Of a stretch of DNA of 55,744 nt, positions 1 through 9,298 are shown one piece after another; positions within the stretch are counted from its first letter, which is position 1, and each line of letters starts with the position of its first letter. The DNA is taken from contig NZ_DOEH01000016.1 in the NCBI RefSeq assembly GCF_003533305.1, positions 266,893 to 322,636 on the forward strand, in the 5' to 3' direction. The notes beneath the pieces were generated by a model. The model was not told where the DNA came from, did no database searches, and worked only from the letters and a program-made list of their open reading frames with translations. This DNA is from Providencia sp. Its GTDB lineage: Bacteria; Pseudomonadota; Gammaproteobacteria; Enterobacterales; Enterobacteriaceae. Made by a program: the position numbers and the translations under genes.

Positions 1-23
1 CTACCAGACTGCTCCACCCCGCG
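1..23 (-). tRNA. tRNA-fMet (5' part only, cut by window edge)
   Basis: Read on the minus strand, the first 23 bases are the 5' acceptor strand and D-arm start of an initiator tRNA (CGCGGGGTGGAGCAG, then TCTGGTAG). The unpaired C at position 1 is the hallmark of bacterial initiator tRNA. The anticodon and 3' half lie outside the window. In E. coli the metZWV initiator tRNA cluster also lies next to and diverges from mltA, so the context agrees. Identity rests on 23 bases plus synteny. Confidence 0.85.
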
Positions 24-36
24 TCCGATATGGGGC

Positions 37-64
37 ACTATACTCGGGATGAGATCTGATGCAA
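37..64 (-). promoter_or_regulatory. Promoter of the tRNA-fMet gene
   Basis: On the minus strand there is a -35 TTGCAT (59-64), a 16-bp spacer and a -10 TATAGT (37-42), followed by a GC-rich discriminator just before the tRNA 5' end. GC-rich discriminators are typical of stringently controlled stable-RNA promoters. The TSS would lie a few bases upstream of the mature tRNA, leaving a short leader for RNase P. Confidence 0.75.
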
Positions 65-273
65 GTTTTTTCGTGTTTTTTTTCATTTATTACGGATTGT
101 AGAACAAAATACATACTTGACGATTATTTTTTAATCTTAATCCATGGGAGTGTAGGCAACCGAAGGTATAAATAGAAAACAGAAATAGTGGGCTAAAATA
201 TGTTTACTCATTTCATTCTTAATTTGAGTTTGCTATTGTGCGCTTCATATTGGATTAGTTCGGGCAGAAAATC

Positions 274-1368
274 ATGAAATTATGGCAAAAATGGTTAGTC
301 ACAGGTATGTGTGTTTCTTTTTTGGTTGGATGCCAATCTCACCCAACTGATAAAGGGCAGCAATATAAAGATGGTCACTTGGTTAGTGATCTTCAAAAGG
401 TTAATCAAGTAAATACTCAAGGCCGCCCGATTAATACCCCTGATTTTAATCGCCAAGTTGTTGAAATTAAAAATGCCTCACCTCGTCTTTTTCAAAATAA
501 TAATGAAACTTATCATGCTATAGAGAGCTGGCTAATGGCAGGCGGTGACCCGAGCCAGTTAGTTAATTTCAATTTAGCGGCTTTTCAAATGGAAGGTGCA
601 GATAATTATGGCAACGTACAGTTTACGGGCTATTACACACCTGTTATTGAAGCGCGACGTACACCTCAAGGTGAATTTCGCCATCCATTATATGGAATGC
701 CACCTAAAGGTAAAAAGCGTTTACCTAGTAGAGCGGCAATTTATAACGGGGCGCTTAGTAATAATTTAATTTTAGCTTACAGTAACTCTGCGGTTGATAA
801 CTTCATGATGGAAGTGCAGGGGAGTGGCTATGTGAACTTTGGTGATGGCAGCCCATTAAATTTCTTTGGTTATGCAGGCAAAAATGGCCATGCATATAAA
901 AGTATAGGTAAAGTGTTAGTTGACCGTGGTGAAGTGCCATTGAATAAAATGTCATTGCAAGCTATTCATGATTGGACAAACAGTCATAGCGAAGAAGAGG
1001 TTCGTCAACTATTAGAAGAGAATACGTCATTTGTCTTTTTCAAACCTCAATCGTTTGTACCTGTCAGAGGCGCGAGTGCGGTACCTTTGATAGCTAAAGC
1101 TTCTGTGGCATCAGATAAATCATTAATTCCAGCGGGTACAGCTTTATTGGCTGAAATACCGGTACTTGATAATAATGGTAAATTTACGGGGCAATATGAA
1201 ATGCGTATGATGATTGCCTTAGATGTGGGTGGTGCAATTAAAGGACACCATTTCGATATCTACCATGGAACAGGTCATGAAGCCGGTAAAATGGCCGGGT
1301 TTTATAATCATTATGGACGAGTTTGGGTACTGAAGAAGGATCAACAGCTTTTTGGTGCTAGTAAGTAG
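274..1368 (+). CDS. mltA: Membrane-bound lytic murein transglycosylase A
   Basis: MltA cleaves the MurNAc-GlcNAc bond of peptidoglycan, forming 1,6-anhydro-MurNAc, from the inner face of the outer membrane. The 364-residue product opens with a lipoprotein signal ending in the lipobox LVGC (Cys20). Residue +2 is Gln rather than Asp, which fits Lol-dependent sorting to the outer membrane. The MltA barrel follows (GYYTPVIEARR near residue 120), and the C-terminal 3D domain shows its Asp residues (ALDVGGAIKGHHFDIYHG near 312-330). Length equals the E. coli family. It diverges from the initiator tRNA gene, as in E. coli. The 250-bp upstream spacer is AT-rich and holds a TTGACG at 117-122, but I see no well-spaced -10. 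Confidence 0.96.
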   Translation: MKLWQKWLVTGMCVSFLVGCQSHPTDKGQQYKDGHLVSDLQKVNQVNTQGRPINTPDFNRQVVEIKNASPRLFQNNNETYHAIESWLMAGGDPSQLVNFNLAAFQMEGADNYGNVQFTGYYTPVIEARRTPQGEFRHPLYGMPPKGKKRLPSRAAIYNGALSNNLILAYSNSAVDNFMMEVQGSGYVNFGDGSPLNFFGYAGKNGHAYKSIGKVLVDRGEVPLNKMSLQAIHDWTNSHSEEEVRQLLEENTSFVFFKPQSFVPVRGASAVPLIAKASVASDKSLIPAGTALLAEIPVLDNNGKFTGQYEMRMMIALDVGGAIKGHHFDIYHGTGHEAGKMAGFYNHYGRVWVLKKDQQLFGASK

Positions 1369-1398
1369 TAGCCGTTTTAATTAAGGTCATTTGTTATT

Positions 1399-2208
1399 AT
1401 GCAAACTCAGCTTTCTGATGCGTGGATGCAGCGCTTTGCTGGAATTGGGCGCTTATACGGGCAACAAGCACTTTTTCTTTTTGCTCGCTCTCACGTGTGC
1501 GTTATTGGTATTGGTGGTGTTGGGGTATGGGCTGCCGAGGCGTTAGCGCGTTCGGGTATTGGTTCAATCACATTAATTGATATGGATGATGTTTGTGTGA
1601 CAAACACTAATCGTCAATTACATGCACTTAGCACCACTGTGGGACAACCCAAAGTAGATGTAATGAAAGCACGTATTTTGGCGATTAATCCCGAATGTAT
1701 TGTGAATGTAATCGATGATTTTATTACTGTCGATAATGTGTCTGAATACCTCAGTACGGGGTTTGATTATGTTATTGATGCAATTGATAGTGTAAGGCCA
1801 AAAGCTGCGTTGTTAGCCTATTGCCGACGTTTTAAAGTCCCAGTTGTCACCACTGGAGGCGCAGGTGGTCAAATCGATCCCACTCAAATACAAGTTGTTG
1901 ATTTGGCTAAGACGGTTCAAGATCCTTTAGCCGCTAAATTACGCGAACGTTTAAAGTCTGACTTTAATGTCGTTAAAAATAGTAAAGGTAAGTTGGGAAT
2001 TGATTGTGTGTTCTCAACAGAGCAATTAGTCTATCCACAAAGTGATGGAACTGTCTGTGCGGCAAAAAGCACGGCGGATGGCTCTAAACGGATGGATTGT
2101 GCATCTGGTTTTGGTGCAGTAACAATGGTCACCGCAAGTTTTGGTTTTATCGCTGTTTCTCATGTACTTAAAAAAATGATCGCCAAAGCACAAAGAACGG
2201 TGAAATGA
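1399..2208 (+). CDS. tcdA: tRNA threonylcarbamoyladenosine dehydratase
   Basis: TcdA (CsdL) uses ATP to cyclise t6A37 to ct6A37 in ANN-decoding tRNAs. The 269-residue protein is an E1/ThiF/MoeB-type enzyme. The nucleotide-binding GIGGVGVWAAEALARSG is near residues 37-53, followed by the acidic strand end LIDMDDV. A downstream TGGAGGQIDP segment and conserved cysteines follow. It lies 30 bp after mltA and converges on csdE-csdA. In E. coli tcdA is also next to csdA/csdE, whose products relay sulfur and interact with it. Length and start match the family. Confidence 0.95.
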   Translation: MQTQLSDAWMQRFAGIGRLYGQQALFLFARSHVCVIGIGGVGVWAAEALARSGIGSITLIDMDDVCVTNTNRQLHALSTTVGQPKVDVMKARILAINPECIVNVIDDFITVDNVSEYLSTGFDYVIDAIDSVRPKAALLAYCRRFKVPVVTTGGAGGQIDPTQIQVVDLAKTVQDPLAAKLRERLKSDFNVVKNSKGKLGIDCVFSTEQLVYPQSDGTVCAAKSTADGSKRMDCASGFGAVTMVTASFGFIAVSHVLKKMIAKAQRTVK

Positions 2209-2211
2209 TTA

Positions 2212-2248
2212 AATGAGGCTAATAATAAATTATATTAATAGCCTCATT
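2212..2248. terminator. Bidirectional terminator between tcdA and csdE
   Basis: AATGAGGCTA (2212-2221) pairs perfectly with TAGCCTCATT (2239-2248). The 17-nt AT-rich interior can extend the stem. The gene ends converge here, and both flanks are A/T-rich, so it can act on both strands. Confidence 0.75.
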
Positions 2249-2255
2249 CAGTTAT

Positions 2256-2714
2256 TTAAGCCGGGGTCATCTCATTGGCGATATTTCTAATCGCAGTAAT
2301 TAAGGATTGGATGCCATTTTGGCGAGATTCACTTAATTGACCAGATAATCCTGTTTGATTTAAAATATCAGTAAAATCGATTTCGAGGATTTGTTGGGCG
2401 GTTTTAAGCTCAATAGCTGCTAATAAAATTGCAAATAAGCCTTTAACAACACGACCTTCACTATCACCATAAAAATGGAAAGTCTCATCATCATTTAAGA
2501 GCGCGCCAATCCATACTCGGTTTTCACAGCCTTTAACCTCTTGAGTTTGTTGTTTCTCTTCATCGGTTAATGCAGGTAGCTGTTTGGCTAGTTGGATCAG
2601 CAAGCGGTACTTATCTTCCCATGCTTTTTGGGTAGAGAATTGTTCAACTATTCCTGGAATAACTATCTCAGTACCAAAAGGGTGCGGAGCAAGTTCATGT
2701 TTAGTCGAAGTCAT
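2256..2714 (-). CDS. csdE: Cysteine desulfurase sulfur acceptor CsdE
   Basis: CsdE is a SufE-family protein that accepts persulfide sulfur from CsdA and stimulates it. The SufE fold is recognisable (HPFGTEI, WEDKYRLLIQL, then GCENRVW with the acceptor Cys, and FFGDSEGR-like FYGDSEGRVVKG). I place the start at 2714. GGAAG stands about five bases upstream of that ATG, and the N-terminus then aligns with E. coli CsdE. An upstream in-frame ATG at 2753 would add 13 residues and overlap the end of csdA by 8 bp. The 152-residue form is close to the usual 147. It is cotranscribed with csdA. Confidence 0.93.
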   Translation of the reverse strand: MTSTKHELAPHPFGTEIVIPGIVEQFSTQKAWEDKYRLLIQLAKQLPALTDEEKQQTQEVKGCENRVWIGALLNDDETFHFYGDSEGRVVKGLFAILLAAIELKTAQQILEIDFTDILNQTGLSGQLSESRQNGIQSLITAIRNIANEMTPA

Positions 2715-2745
2715 TAGGCTTCCTTCTTCATCATTTAATATCGAT

Positions 2746-3951
2746 TTAATCATTTAGTATTGAAAGGGCAAATTTGATTGCCTTAATAAATTGGTCAATA
2801 TCTTGCTTGTTATTATAAGGCATTACTGAAATGCGTAAACAGCCTCTAATATTTAAAGCATCCATTAAAGGTTGAGCACAATGTTGCCCATAGCGTAGTG
2901 CAATATTTTGTTCGGTCAAGAGAAGCCCTAAATCACTATGATGAATATCTTTAAAATTGAAAGACAGTAAGGGTGAATTGGGCGTGCTATAACAAATCAA
3001 ATTATCGAGTTGCGAGAGTTGTTCATGTGCATATTGGATCAGTGAGCAAGAATAAATTTCTGCTTGAACGAAGTCTATCTTATTTAACCACTCTAACACA
3101 GCAGAAAATGCGATTACCCCTGCTATATTAGGCGTTCCAGCTTCAAAACATTGTGGGATAGGGGCTGGAGTGAAATCATCAAAAGTGACGTCAGTTAGCA
3201 TTTTGCCACCTCCATGCCAAGGGCTCATTTGTGACAGTAAACTTGGCTTTCCATAGCAGACACCTAAGCCTGTAGGACCATAAAGTTTGTGGGCAGAAAA
3301 TGCATAGAAATCAATATCAATAGCGGATACATCAATTGGGAGATGAGCAATACCTTGGGCACCGTCAACGACCACAAGTGCACCCGCAGCATGGGCAAGT
3401 TGAGTGATTATGCTTAGGTCAGGTTGGTAGCCCGTTACATTTGACATTTGGGTGATTGCGACGACTTTACTTTTTGTATTTAGTTTTGATTTAAGTGCGT
3501 CTATATCTAATATTAGGCTGTCATTAATTGGCCATTTAACAATTTTAGCTCCAGTCTGCTTTGCCAGTATTAACCACGGTAATAAATTCGAATGATGCTC
3601 TATTTCACTTACAATAATTTCATCATCAGGTTGTAATTTTTCTCTAAAAAAGCTTTGGGTGATGAAATTTATGGATTCAGTGGTGCCGCGAGTCCAAATA
3701 ATTGACTTTTCATTTGGTGCATTGATTAACTTTGCAACTCTAATTCGCCCTTGCTCATAGTCATTGGTAATTTTTAATGATTCAGCTGATTGACCTCGAT
3801 GGACCGAGCTACCGGATAATTGATAGTAATTATTCGATGCCTCAATCATAGCTAAAGGTTTTAATGCGGTTGCCGCACTATCTAAAAAAGTAATATTGGC
3901 AGCTATAGCAGGGAAGGCTTGGCGAAATTGAGTAGCATTGAAGTGATCCAT
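2746..3951 (-). CDS. csdA: Cysteine desulfurase CsdA
   Basis: This PLP enzyme releases sulfur from cysteine as an enzyme-bound persulfide and passes it to CsdE. The 401-residue class-V aminotransferase fold shows the PLP-site residues HHSNLLPW (about 120), the Schiff-base lysine in SAHKLYGPTG (about 223-232), and the catalytic cysteine in RYGQHCAQP (about 355-363). Length equals E. coli CsdA (401). It is the first gene of the csdA-csdE pair. No confident promoter was picked in the AT-rich upstream region. Confidence 0.95.
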   Translation of the reverse strand: MDHFNATQFRQAFPAIAANITFLDSAATALKPLAMIEASNNYYQLSGSSVHRGQSAESLKITNDYEQGRIRVAKLINAPNEKSIIWTRGTTESINFITQSFFREKLQPDDEIIVSEIEHHSNLLPWLILAKQTGAKIVKWPINDSLILDIDALKSKLNTKSKVVAITQMSNVTGYQPDLSIITQLAHAAGALVVVDGAQGIAHLPIDVSAIDIDFYAFSAHKLYGPTGLGVCYGKPSLLSQMSPWHGGGKMLTDVTFDDFTPAPIPQCFEAGTPNIAGVIAFSAVLEWLNKIDFVQAEIYSCSLIQYAHEQLSQLDNLICYSTPNSPLLSFNFKDIHHSDLGLLLTEQNIALRYGQHCAQPLMDALNIRGCLRISVMPYNNKQDIDQFIKAIKFALSILND

Positions 3952-4315
3952 AGTGTTTATTCTTTTATACCTAGTTTGAGATTCATTTTGACAGACTAAA
4001 TTTTAAAAATTAATTATTAGGTTTATCAAGAAGGATGATAGTTGAACCAGTCATTTTTTAATCTATTCGTTGAAATGTTTTGTTACATTTGCTATTAATT
4101 GTTTCAACGAAATTTAATTGATTTTAAGATGATTCAGTGTTTTGCATGACAATGCAATCCCTTTTCTGAACGATGAGTGATTTTTAGCTTAGTTTACGGA
4201 CTAATTTCAAGAATTATCTTAAATATCCAAGTGAATATTTTTTCGGTAAACTAGTAGCTATTCATAGTTTGTTGTATTTATTAATTTATTTGCTTTACTA
4301 AATATTATAATAGGC
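3952..4315. other. AT-rich spacer between csdA and gcvB, no gene seen
   Basis: This 364-bp stretch has no convincing ORF. It holds a good sigma70-like promoter on the plus strand: TTGACA at 3988-3993, a 17-bp spacer and TAATTA at 4011-4016. It also has an 8-bp inverted repeat, CGTTGAAA (4068-4075) with TTTCAACG (4102-4109). Neither has an obvious target gene, because the next plus-strand gene is gcvA beyond gcvB. A csdA promoter reading leftward must also lie here, but I could not choose one. Confidence 0.4.
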
Positions 4316-4517
4316 AAAAAAAAGCACCGCGCTTAGGCGGTGCACTATAAAATCACTATGGACAGACAGGGTAAATGTACAGGAAGTGAAAATAAACAGT
4401 AGCAATAGCTACAACGTCTGGCATCCCCAGACAACTTGCAAACACAACATCACAACCACAAAGCCAAAAGTTCCAAAGTAACTAAACTCTGTAACTTTTC
4501 GTTCCGGCTTAGGAAGT
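4316..4517 (-). ncRNA. gcvB: GcvB small RNA
   Basis: GcvB is an Hfq-dependent small RNA that represses many amino-acid and peptide transporter mRNAs. The 5' end reads ACTTCCTAAGCCGGAACG, almost identical to E. coli. The G/U-rich seed R1 (TTGTGGTTGTGATGTTGTGT on the minus strand, 4442-4461) is intact. So is the stretch CTTCCTGTACATTTACCCTG near the 3' half. It ends in a terminator: stem 4324-4330/4337-4343 followed by eight T (4316-4323). The length of about 202 nt matches E. coli (about 205). Divergence from gcvA is the classical arrangement. Confidence 0.95.
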
Positions 4518-4523
4518 GTGCAT

Positions 4524-4552
4524 ACTATAGGTATTTACTGGCGTATCCTCAA
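4524..4552 (-). promoter_or_regulatory. gcvB promoter
   Basis: On the minus strand: -35 TTGAGG (4547-4552), 17-bp spacer, -10 TATAGT (4524-4529), with six bases to the GcvB 5' end at 4517. It overlaps the divergent gcvA promoter. GcvA activates gcvB in E. coli and represses its own gene, so the shared region probably holds GcvA sites. Confidence 0.8.
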
Positions 4553-4567
4553 GGGACAATTTATAAT
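4539..4567 (+). promoter_or_regulatory. gcvA promoter
   Basis: TATAAT at 4562-4567 is a perfect -10. The best-spaced -35 is TGGCGT (4539-4544), 17 bp upstream and weak. The elements interlock with the gcvB promoter on the other strand, so RNA polymerase or GcvA bound to one should affect the other. Confidence 0.65.
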
Positions 4568-4618
4568 GCTTCGGATGAAAAAAACTAATAGATACCTATA
4601 TGCCAAATAGAAGTGATT

Positions 4619-5560
4619 ATGTCTAAAAGATTACCGCCACTTAATGCACTGAGAGTCTTTGATGCCGCAGCCCGTCATTTAAGTTTTACTAAGGCGGCAG
4701 AAGAATTATTTGTGACTCAAGCTGCTGTTAGTCACCAAATGAAAAGCTTAGAAGATTTTCTTGGCTTAAAATTATTCCGTCGACGTAATCGTTCGTTATT
4801 ATTAACGGAAGAAGGTCAAAGTTATTATCTTGATATTAAAGAAATTTTTTCTTCTTTAAATGAAGCAACTCGAAAGTTACAAGCGCGAAGCGCTAAGGGA
4901 GCATTAACCGTAAGTTTATCACCGAGTTTTGCTATTCAATGGTTGGTACCACGCCTTGCGGGGTTCAATCAAGCGTATCCTGGTATTGATGTGCGAATTC
5001 AGGCGGTAGATAGAGAAGAGGATAAATTGGCAGATGATGTCGATGTCGCTATTTTCTACGGTAAAGGTAATTGGTCAGGACTTCGAACAGATAGGCTCTA
5101 TGCAGAATATTTGATGCCTGTTTGTTCTCCTTCGTTATTAACGGGAGAGCTTCAGTTAAAGCATCCTGAGGATTTGGCTAATCATATGCTATTACATGAT
5201 TCTTCTCGTCGGGATTGGCAAGCATATATTCGGCAATTAGAATTACAAAATATTGTTAATGTACAAAAAGGGCCTATTTTTAGTCATAGCTCAATGGTTA
5301 TCCAAGCGGCAGTGCACGGTCAAGGAATTGCATTAACGAATAATGTGATGGCACGAAATGAAATTGATGCAGGGCGTTTAGTTTGTCCCTTTAGCGAGGT
5401 GTTAGTCAGTAAAAATGCATTTTATCTTGTCTGTCAAGAAAGTCAGGCTGATATAGGAAAAATAGCGGCATTTCGTCAATGGGTACTCGCTCAGGCTGCA
5501 AGTGAACAAGAAAAATTAGGTTTTATTACGGGTGACCAAGATGTGGCGCTTAATCAGTAA
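4619..5560 (+). CDS. gcvA: Glycine cleavage system transcriptional regulator GcvA (LysR family)
   Basis: GcvA activates the gcvTHP operon when glycine is present and activates gcvB. It has an N-terminal winged HTH (ALRVFDAAARHLSFTKAA, then TQAAVSHQMKSLE, residues 9-50) and a LysR effector domain (SPSFAIQWLVPRL; DVDVAIFYGKGNW). I start at the ATG at 4619 (MSKRLPPLNALR), matching E. coli, rather than the in-frame GTG two codons earlier. The Shine-Dalgarno is weak. The 313-residue length is slightly longer than E. coli (305), with the extra residues at the C-terminus. Confidence 0.95.
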   Translation: MSKRLPPLNALRVFDAAARHLSFTKAAEELFVTQAAVSHQMKSLEDFLGLKLFRRRNRSLLLTEEGQSYYLDIKEIFSSLNEATRKLQARSAKGALTVSLSPSFAIQWLVPRLAGFNQAYPGIDVRIQAVDREEDKLADDVDVAIFYGKGNWSGLRTDRLYAEYLMPVCSPSLLTGELQLKHPEDLANHMLLHDSSRRDWQAYIRQLELQNIVNVQKGPIFSHSSMVIQAAVHGQGIALTNNVMARNEIDAGRLVCPFSEVLVSKNAFYLVCQESQADIGKIAAFRQWVLAQAASEQEKLGFITGDQDVALNQ

Positions 5561-5587
5561 TCAAATATTTCATAAAAAGGTGTTACT

Positions 5588-5983
5588 GTGAATAGTCGTT
5601 TGATGTTAATTTTTGCGGGAATTAGTGGTTTTTTTACCGTGGCTTTCGGAGCTATCGGTTCCCATGCACTATCTTCAATCATGAGTGTCCATCAGATGGA
5701 ATGGATTGAAGTCGGTATACGTTATCAGATGTTACACACAGTGGCTTTAATGGTGCTCGGTGCAATTTTACTGCGTAAAGTTGTACTGTGGTTCTATTGG
5801 TCTGGTGTTTTTTTCTCGGTAGGCATACTTCTTTTTAGCGGTAGCCTTTATTGTATGGCCCTATTGCAGGTAAAATACTTTTCTTATTTTACGCCTATAG
5901 GGGGAGTTTGTTTCCTTATTGGCTGGCTGTTAGTTGTTATCGGCGCTATGCGTCTAAGGAAATCGGCGTCACGCAATGAGTAA
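5588..5983 (+). CDS. ygdD: DUF423 inner-membrane protein YgdD
   Basis: A 131-residue small integral membrane protein of the DUF423 family whose function is not established. Four hydrophobic helices are visible (about 5-25, 45-65, 70-93 and 98-120). The family-typical [10 protein letters not shown] is near residues 20-29, and the C-terminus is basic. It starts with GTG (AAAAGGTG upstream serves as the ribosome site) and overlaps the start of rlmM by 8 bp. It is probably cotranscribed with gcvA or rlmM. The order gcvA-ygdD-rlmM is that of E. coli. Confidence 0.9.
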   Translation: MNSRLMLIFAGISGFFTVAFGAIGSHALSSIMSVHQMEWIEVGIRYQMLHTVALMVLGAILLRKVVLWFYWSGVFFSVGILLFSGSLYCMALLQVKYFSYFTPIGGVCFLIGWLLVVIGAMRLRKSASRNE

Positions 5984-7079
5984 TAAAATTGCATTATATT
6001 GCCGCCCAGGCTTTGAAAAAGAGTGCGCAGCAGAGATCACAGATAAAGCTGGGCAAAAAGAAGTCTTTGGTTTTGCTCGAGTAAAAGATAATAGTGGTTA
6101 TGTCATTTTTGAATGCTATCAAGCTGAAGATGCAGATAAACTTGCACGTACTTTACCTTTTAGTGAACTTATTTTTGCTCGTCAGATGATAGTCGTTGGG
6201 GATTTACTCAAAGATTTACCCCCAGAAGACCGTATTACACCAATTGTGAATGTACTTAGCCAACAAGTTGCTCGAGCTGGTGATCTTCGCGTTGAGGTTG
6301 CTGATACTAATGAATGCAAAGAATTAATGAAGTTTTGCCGTAAATTTACGGTGCCTTTGCGTAACGCTTTACGTAAAGAAAAAATACTTCTTACACAAGA
6401 AAATTTTAAACGTCCGGTTATTCATGTGTTCTTTATTGCACCAGGTTGTTGCTATACAGGCTATTCGTATACCAATAATAGTTCTAGTTTCTACATGGGT
6501 ATCCCTCGGTTAAAATTACCATCAGATGCGCCTAGCCGTTCAACACTGAAGCTTGAAGAAGCATTCCATGTGTTTATTCCTTATGATGAATGGGAAGAAC
6601 GTTTAGCCAGTGGAATGAAGGCGGTAGACTTAGGGGCTTGTCCTGGTGGTTGGACCTATCAGCTTGTGAAGCGCAGCATGATGGTACATGCAGTTGATAA
6701 TGGAACAATGGCTGAAAGTTTAATGGATACAGGGCAGGTTACTCATCACCAAGTTGATGGTTTTAAGTTCCGTCCAATATCTAATAATATCACTTGGCTT
6801 GTTTGTGACATGGTTGAAAAACCCGCTAAGGTTGCTGCGCTTATGACTGAATGGCTGCAAGAAGGCCTGTGTCGTGAAGCGATTTTTAACTTAAAATTGC
6901 CAATGAAAAAACGTTATGAAGAAGTCTCTCATATCTTAAACAAAATGCAGGTTCAGCTAAAAGAGCACAGTATTAACGTGCGTATTCAAGCTAAACAGCT
7001 ATACCATGACCGCGAAGAGATTACAGTACATGTTCAGCGTGTCTGGTCAGCGAATCCAATGGCTCGTGAGTATTACTAG
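5976..7079 (+). CDS. rlmM: 23S rRNA (cytidine2498-2'-O)-methyltransferase RlmM
   Basis: RlmM uses SAM to 2'-O-methylate C2498 of 23S rRNA. The 367-residue protein has an N-terminal THUMP-like domain (about 1-180). A C-terminal Rossmann methyltransferase follows, with the SAM motif [13 protein letters not shown] near residues 218-230 and [10 protein letters not shown] (about 307-316) carrying a catalytic lysine of the K-D-K-E set. Length equals E. coli within one residue. It overlaps ygdD by 8 bp and is followed by a strong terminator. Confidence 0.95.
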   Translation: MSNKIALYCRPGFEKECAAEITDKAGQKEVFGFARVKDNSGYVIFECYQAEDADKLARTLPFSELIFARQMIVVGDLLKDLPPEDRITPIVNVLSQQVARAGDLRVEVADTNECKELMKFCRKFTVPLRNALRKEKILLTQENFKRPVIHVFFIAPGCCYTGYSYTNNSSSFYMGIPRLKLPSDAPSRSTLKLEEAFHVFIPYDEWEERLASGMKAVDLGACPGGWTYQLVKRSMMVHAVDNGTMAESLMDTGQVTHHQVDGFKFRPISNNITWLVCDMVEKPAKVAALMTEWLQEGLCREAIFNLKLPMKKRYEEVSHILNKMQVQLKEHSINVRIQAKQLYHDREEITVHVQRVWSANPMAREYY

Positions 7080-7107
7080 CATTTGATGGTATTCAATACG
7101 TTAAAGT

Positions 7108-7137
7108 AAAAAAGGTCACTTTAGAGTGACCTTTTTT
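7108..7137. terminator. Bidirectional terminator between rlmM and xni
   Basis: GGTCACT (7114-7120) pairs with AGTGACC (7125-7131) around a TTAG loop, flanked by six A on the left and six T on the right. It is therefore a complete intrinsic terminator in both directions for the convergent genes rlmM and xni. Confidence 0.92.
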
Positions 7138-7144
7138 ATAGCAA

Positions 7145-7900
7145 TTATTTGGCTTGATAGCGCAGTTGGTTCAAATTACCTTGAATAATGATGTCGGTCT
7201 TTAACGTGGCAATATCACGACAAATTAGTGCAATTTCTTGCTGGTTAATTAATTTTTTTTGCCATTTTTCATCTAGATTATCGATATTCGTGTATAAATT
7301 TTCAATCGATTGGTATTGCTGTAATAGCATCGTTGTACTTTTAGGACCAATTCCTGCAACTCCTGGTACTTTACTACTACTAATACCGGCAAGCCCCCAA
7401 TAATCAGGAAGTTGTTCGGGCGTTACACCAAACTCTTTTTCAATAAAAGGAACATCTAACCATCGTTTTTGAAAATAATCGCGGATCCGAATATTGGGTG
7501 ATAGTAATTGGCAATAGCCTTTATCTGTCGATACAATCGTCACCATATGCCCTGCATTTGCGATACGTTTTGCCAACGTCGCGGCAAGATCATCGGCCTC
7601 ATCACCTTGAGATTGCCAACAATGAACCCCTTTTTCTTCAAATTGTGTTATCAGTGAAGGTAGGTTTTTTTGCAAGTCTTCAGGCATGGGTTGGCGACCT
7701 GCTTTGTAGTCAGGTAATTTTTCATGGCGCCAGCTAGAATGCCTTCCTTCTTCATCAAAAACAGCGACAACGTGGCTTGCTTCAGTATGATTGATGAGTT
7801 GAGATATCGCAGATAAGCAGGTATCTCCACATGGGCTTCCTTGCACCGCGTGGATACGACGAATTAGATTTAATGCATCAATAATTAATAAATGGATCAT
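7145..7900 (-). CDS. xni: Flap endonuclease Xni (ExoIX)
   Basis: Xni is a structure-specific 5' flap endonuclease related to the 5' nuclease domain of DNA polymerase I. The 251-residue protein shows [15 protein letters not shown] at the N-terminus, [15 protein letters not shown] and the acidic [12 protein letters not shown] (about 99-110). The helix-hairpin-helix segment [16 protein letters not shown] is near 178-193. As in E. coli Xni, some metal ligands of Pol I-type nucleases are reduced. It is upstream of the rlmM terminator and downstream of ppnN on the same strand. Confidence 0.94.
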   Translation of the reverse strand: MIHLLIIDALNLIRRIHAVQGSPCGDTCLSAISQLINHTEASHVVAVFDEEGRHSSWRHEKLPDYKAGRQPMPEDLQKNLPSLITQFEEKGVHCWQSQGDEADDLAATLAKRIANAGHMVTIVSTDKGYCQLLSPNIRIRDYFQKRWLDVPFIEKEFGVTPEQLPDYWGLAGISSSKVPGVAGIGPKSTTMLLQQYQSIENLYTNIDNLDEKWQKKLINQQEIALICRDIATLKTDIIIQGNLNQLRYQAK

Positions 7901-7930
7901 AAGTATCGGGCCGTCCTTGGCTGCTTAAAT

Positions 7931-9298
7931 TTATTTCACAATTTCATAGCAAGGTTCGTAGGCAGTTCCGCCCGGCAGTTTCATACGATGCTGACTAACG
8001 AAGCCTTGTAATAAGATATCCATACGTCTCATGATGTCAGTATCACCATGGATTTTAAAAGGACCATTTTTTTCAATAGCTTTCATTCCTGATTCTTTCA
8101 CATTACCCGCAACAATGCCTGAGAATGCGCGGCGTAGGTCAGCGGCTAATTTTTCAGGTGCCTGGCCCGGATGTAAGTTCAAAGAAGCCATATTTTCATG
8201 ACTAGGCTCAAAAGGATGCTGTAAAGCATGATCAATTTTAATTGACCAGTTGAAACTATAGGCATCACCAGTACTGCGGCGGTTATCTTTAACTAGAGGC
8301 ATACTTTTTTTCATGACTCTAGCGACTTCTTGAGGATTATCAATAATGATCTGATAATGCTTACTCGCTTCATCCCCTAAAGTATGGCGAACGAAATCAT
8401 CAAGTACAGCAAAGTATTCTGCACTTTCTTTTGGTCCGGTCAGAACGAGAGGGAGAACTTGCTCACTGTTTTCAGGATCCATTAAGATACCCAGTAAATA
8501 GAGAAGTTCTTCTGCTGTACCTACACCACCTGGGAATATAATGATCCCATGGCCTAATCTGACAAATGCCTCTAGACGTTTTTCGATGTCAGGCATGATT
8601 AATAGTTCATTAACCAATGGATTAGGTGGCTCAGCTGCAATAATCGAAGGTTCAGTTAAACCGATAAAACGGCTATTTTTATATTGTTGTTGTGCATGGC
8701 CTACCGCAGCACCTTTCATCGGAGCTTCCATCGCACCTGGTCCGCAACCAGTACAGATATTGAGTTCCCTTAAACCTAATTCATTACCGACTTTACGGCC
8801 ATACAGATATTCAGTTTCATTAATTGAGTGTCCACCCCAACATACGATCATGTTAGGTTCTTCATCAATATGTAAGGCGCGAGCATTGCGTAAAATAGAG
8901 AAAATCATGTTAGTTAAATGAACACTGTTTTCAATATCTAAATGAAATTGTTCTTTTGCGTTACTAATTTGAGCATGGACAAAAAGAATATCACGCAGTA
9001 CTGCAAATAAGTTAGCTTGTAACGAGCGGATAATCTTGCCATCAACAAAGGCTTCTTCCGGTGGATTGATTAGTTCAAGTTTTACACCGCGTTCACGACG
9101 CAATACATTAATGTCAAAATCAATGCTTTTTGCCAGTAACTCTTTACTACTATCGGTTAAGCTGCCGGAGTGTAAAACCGCTAAAGAGCAATTTCTAAAC
9201 AGCTGGTATAAATGGCTGCTAGCCGTTCTTTTTAACATATCAACTTCAAGCTGAGATAGTAGATCCATAGATCCTAATGGACTAATATGAGTAATCAA
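7931..9298 (-). CDS. ppnN: Nucleotide 5'-monophosphate nucleosidase PpnN
   Basis: PpnN (YgdH) hydrolyses purine and pyrimidine 5'-monophosphates to base and ribose 5-phosphate; in E. coli it is an alarmone target. The LOG-type catalytic motifs [17 protein letters not shown] and [11 protein letters not shown] are both present, with a long N-terminal domain and a C-terminal domain ([13 protein letters not shown]). I start at the TTG at 9298. AAGGAG (9305-9310) stands six bases upstream, and the protein then begins at [11 protein letters not shown] and is 455 residues, against 454 in E. coli. An in-frame ATG at 9385 would add 29 unconserved residues. Confidence 0.92.
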   Translation of the reverse strand: MITHISPLGSMDLLSQLEVDMLKRTASSHLYQLFRNCSLAVLHSGSLTDSSKELLAKSIDFDINVLRRERGVKLELINPPEEAFVDGKIIRSLQANLFAVLRDILFVHAQISNAKEQFHLDIENSVHLTNMIFSILRNARALHIDEEPNMIVCWGGHSINETEYLYGRKVGNELGLRELNICTGCGPGAMEAPMKGAAVGHAQQQYKNSRFIGLTEPSIIAAEPPNPLVNELLIMPDIEKRLEAFVRLGHGIIIFPGGVGTAEELLYLLGILMDPENSEQVLPLVLTGPKESAEYFAVLDDFVRHTLGDEASKHYQIIIDNPQEVARVMKKSMPLVKDNRRSTGDAYSFNWSIKIDHALQHPFEPSHENMASLNLHPGQAPEKLAADLRRAFSGIVAGNVKESGMKAIEKNGPFKIHGDTDIMRRMDILLQGFVSQHRMKLPGGTAYEPCYEIVK

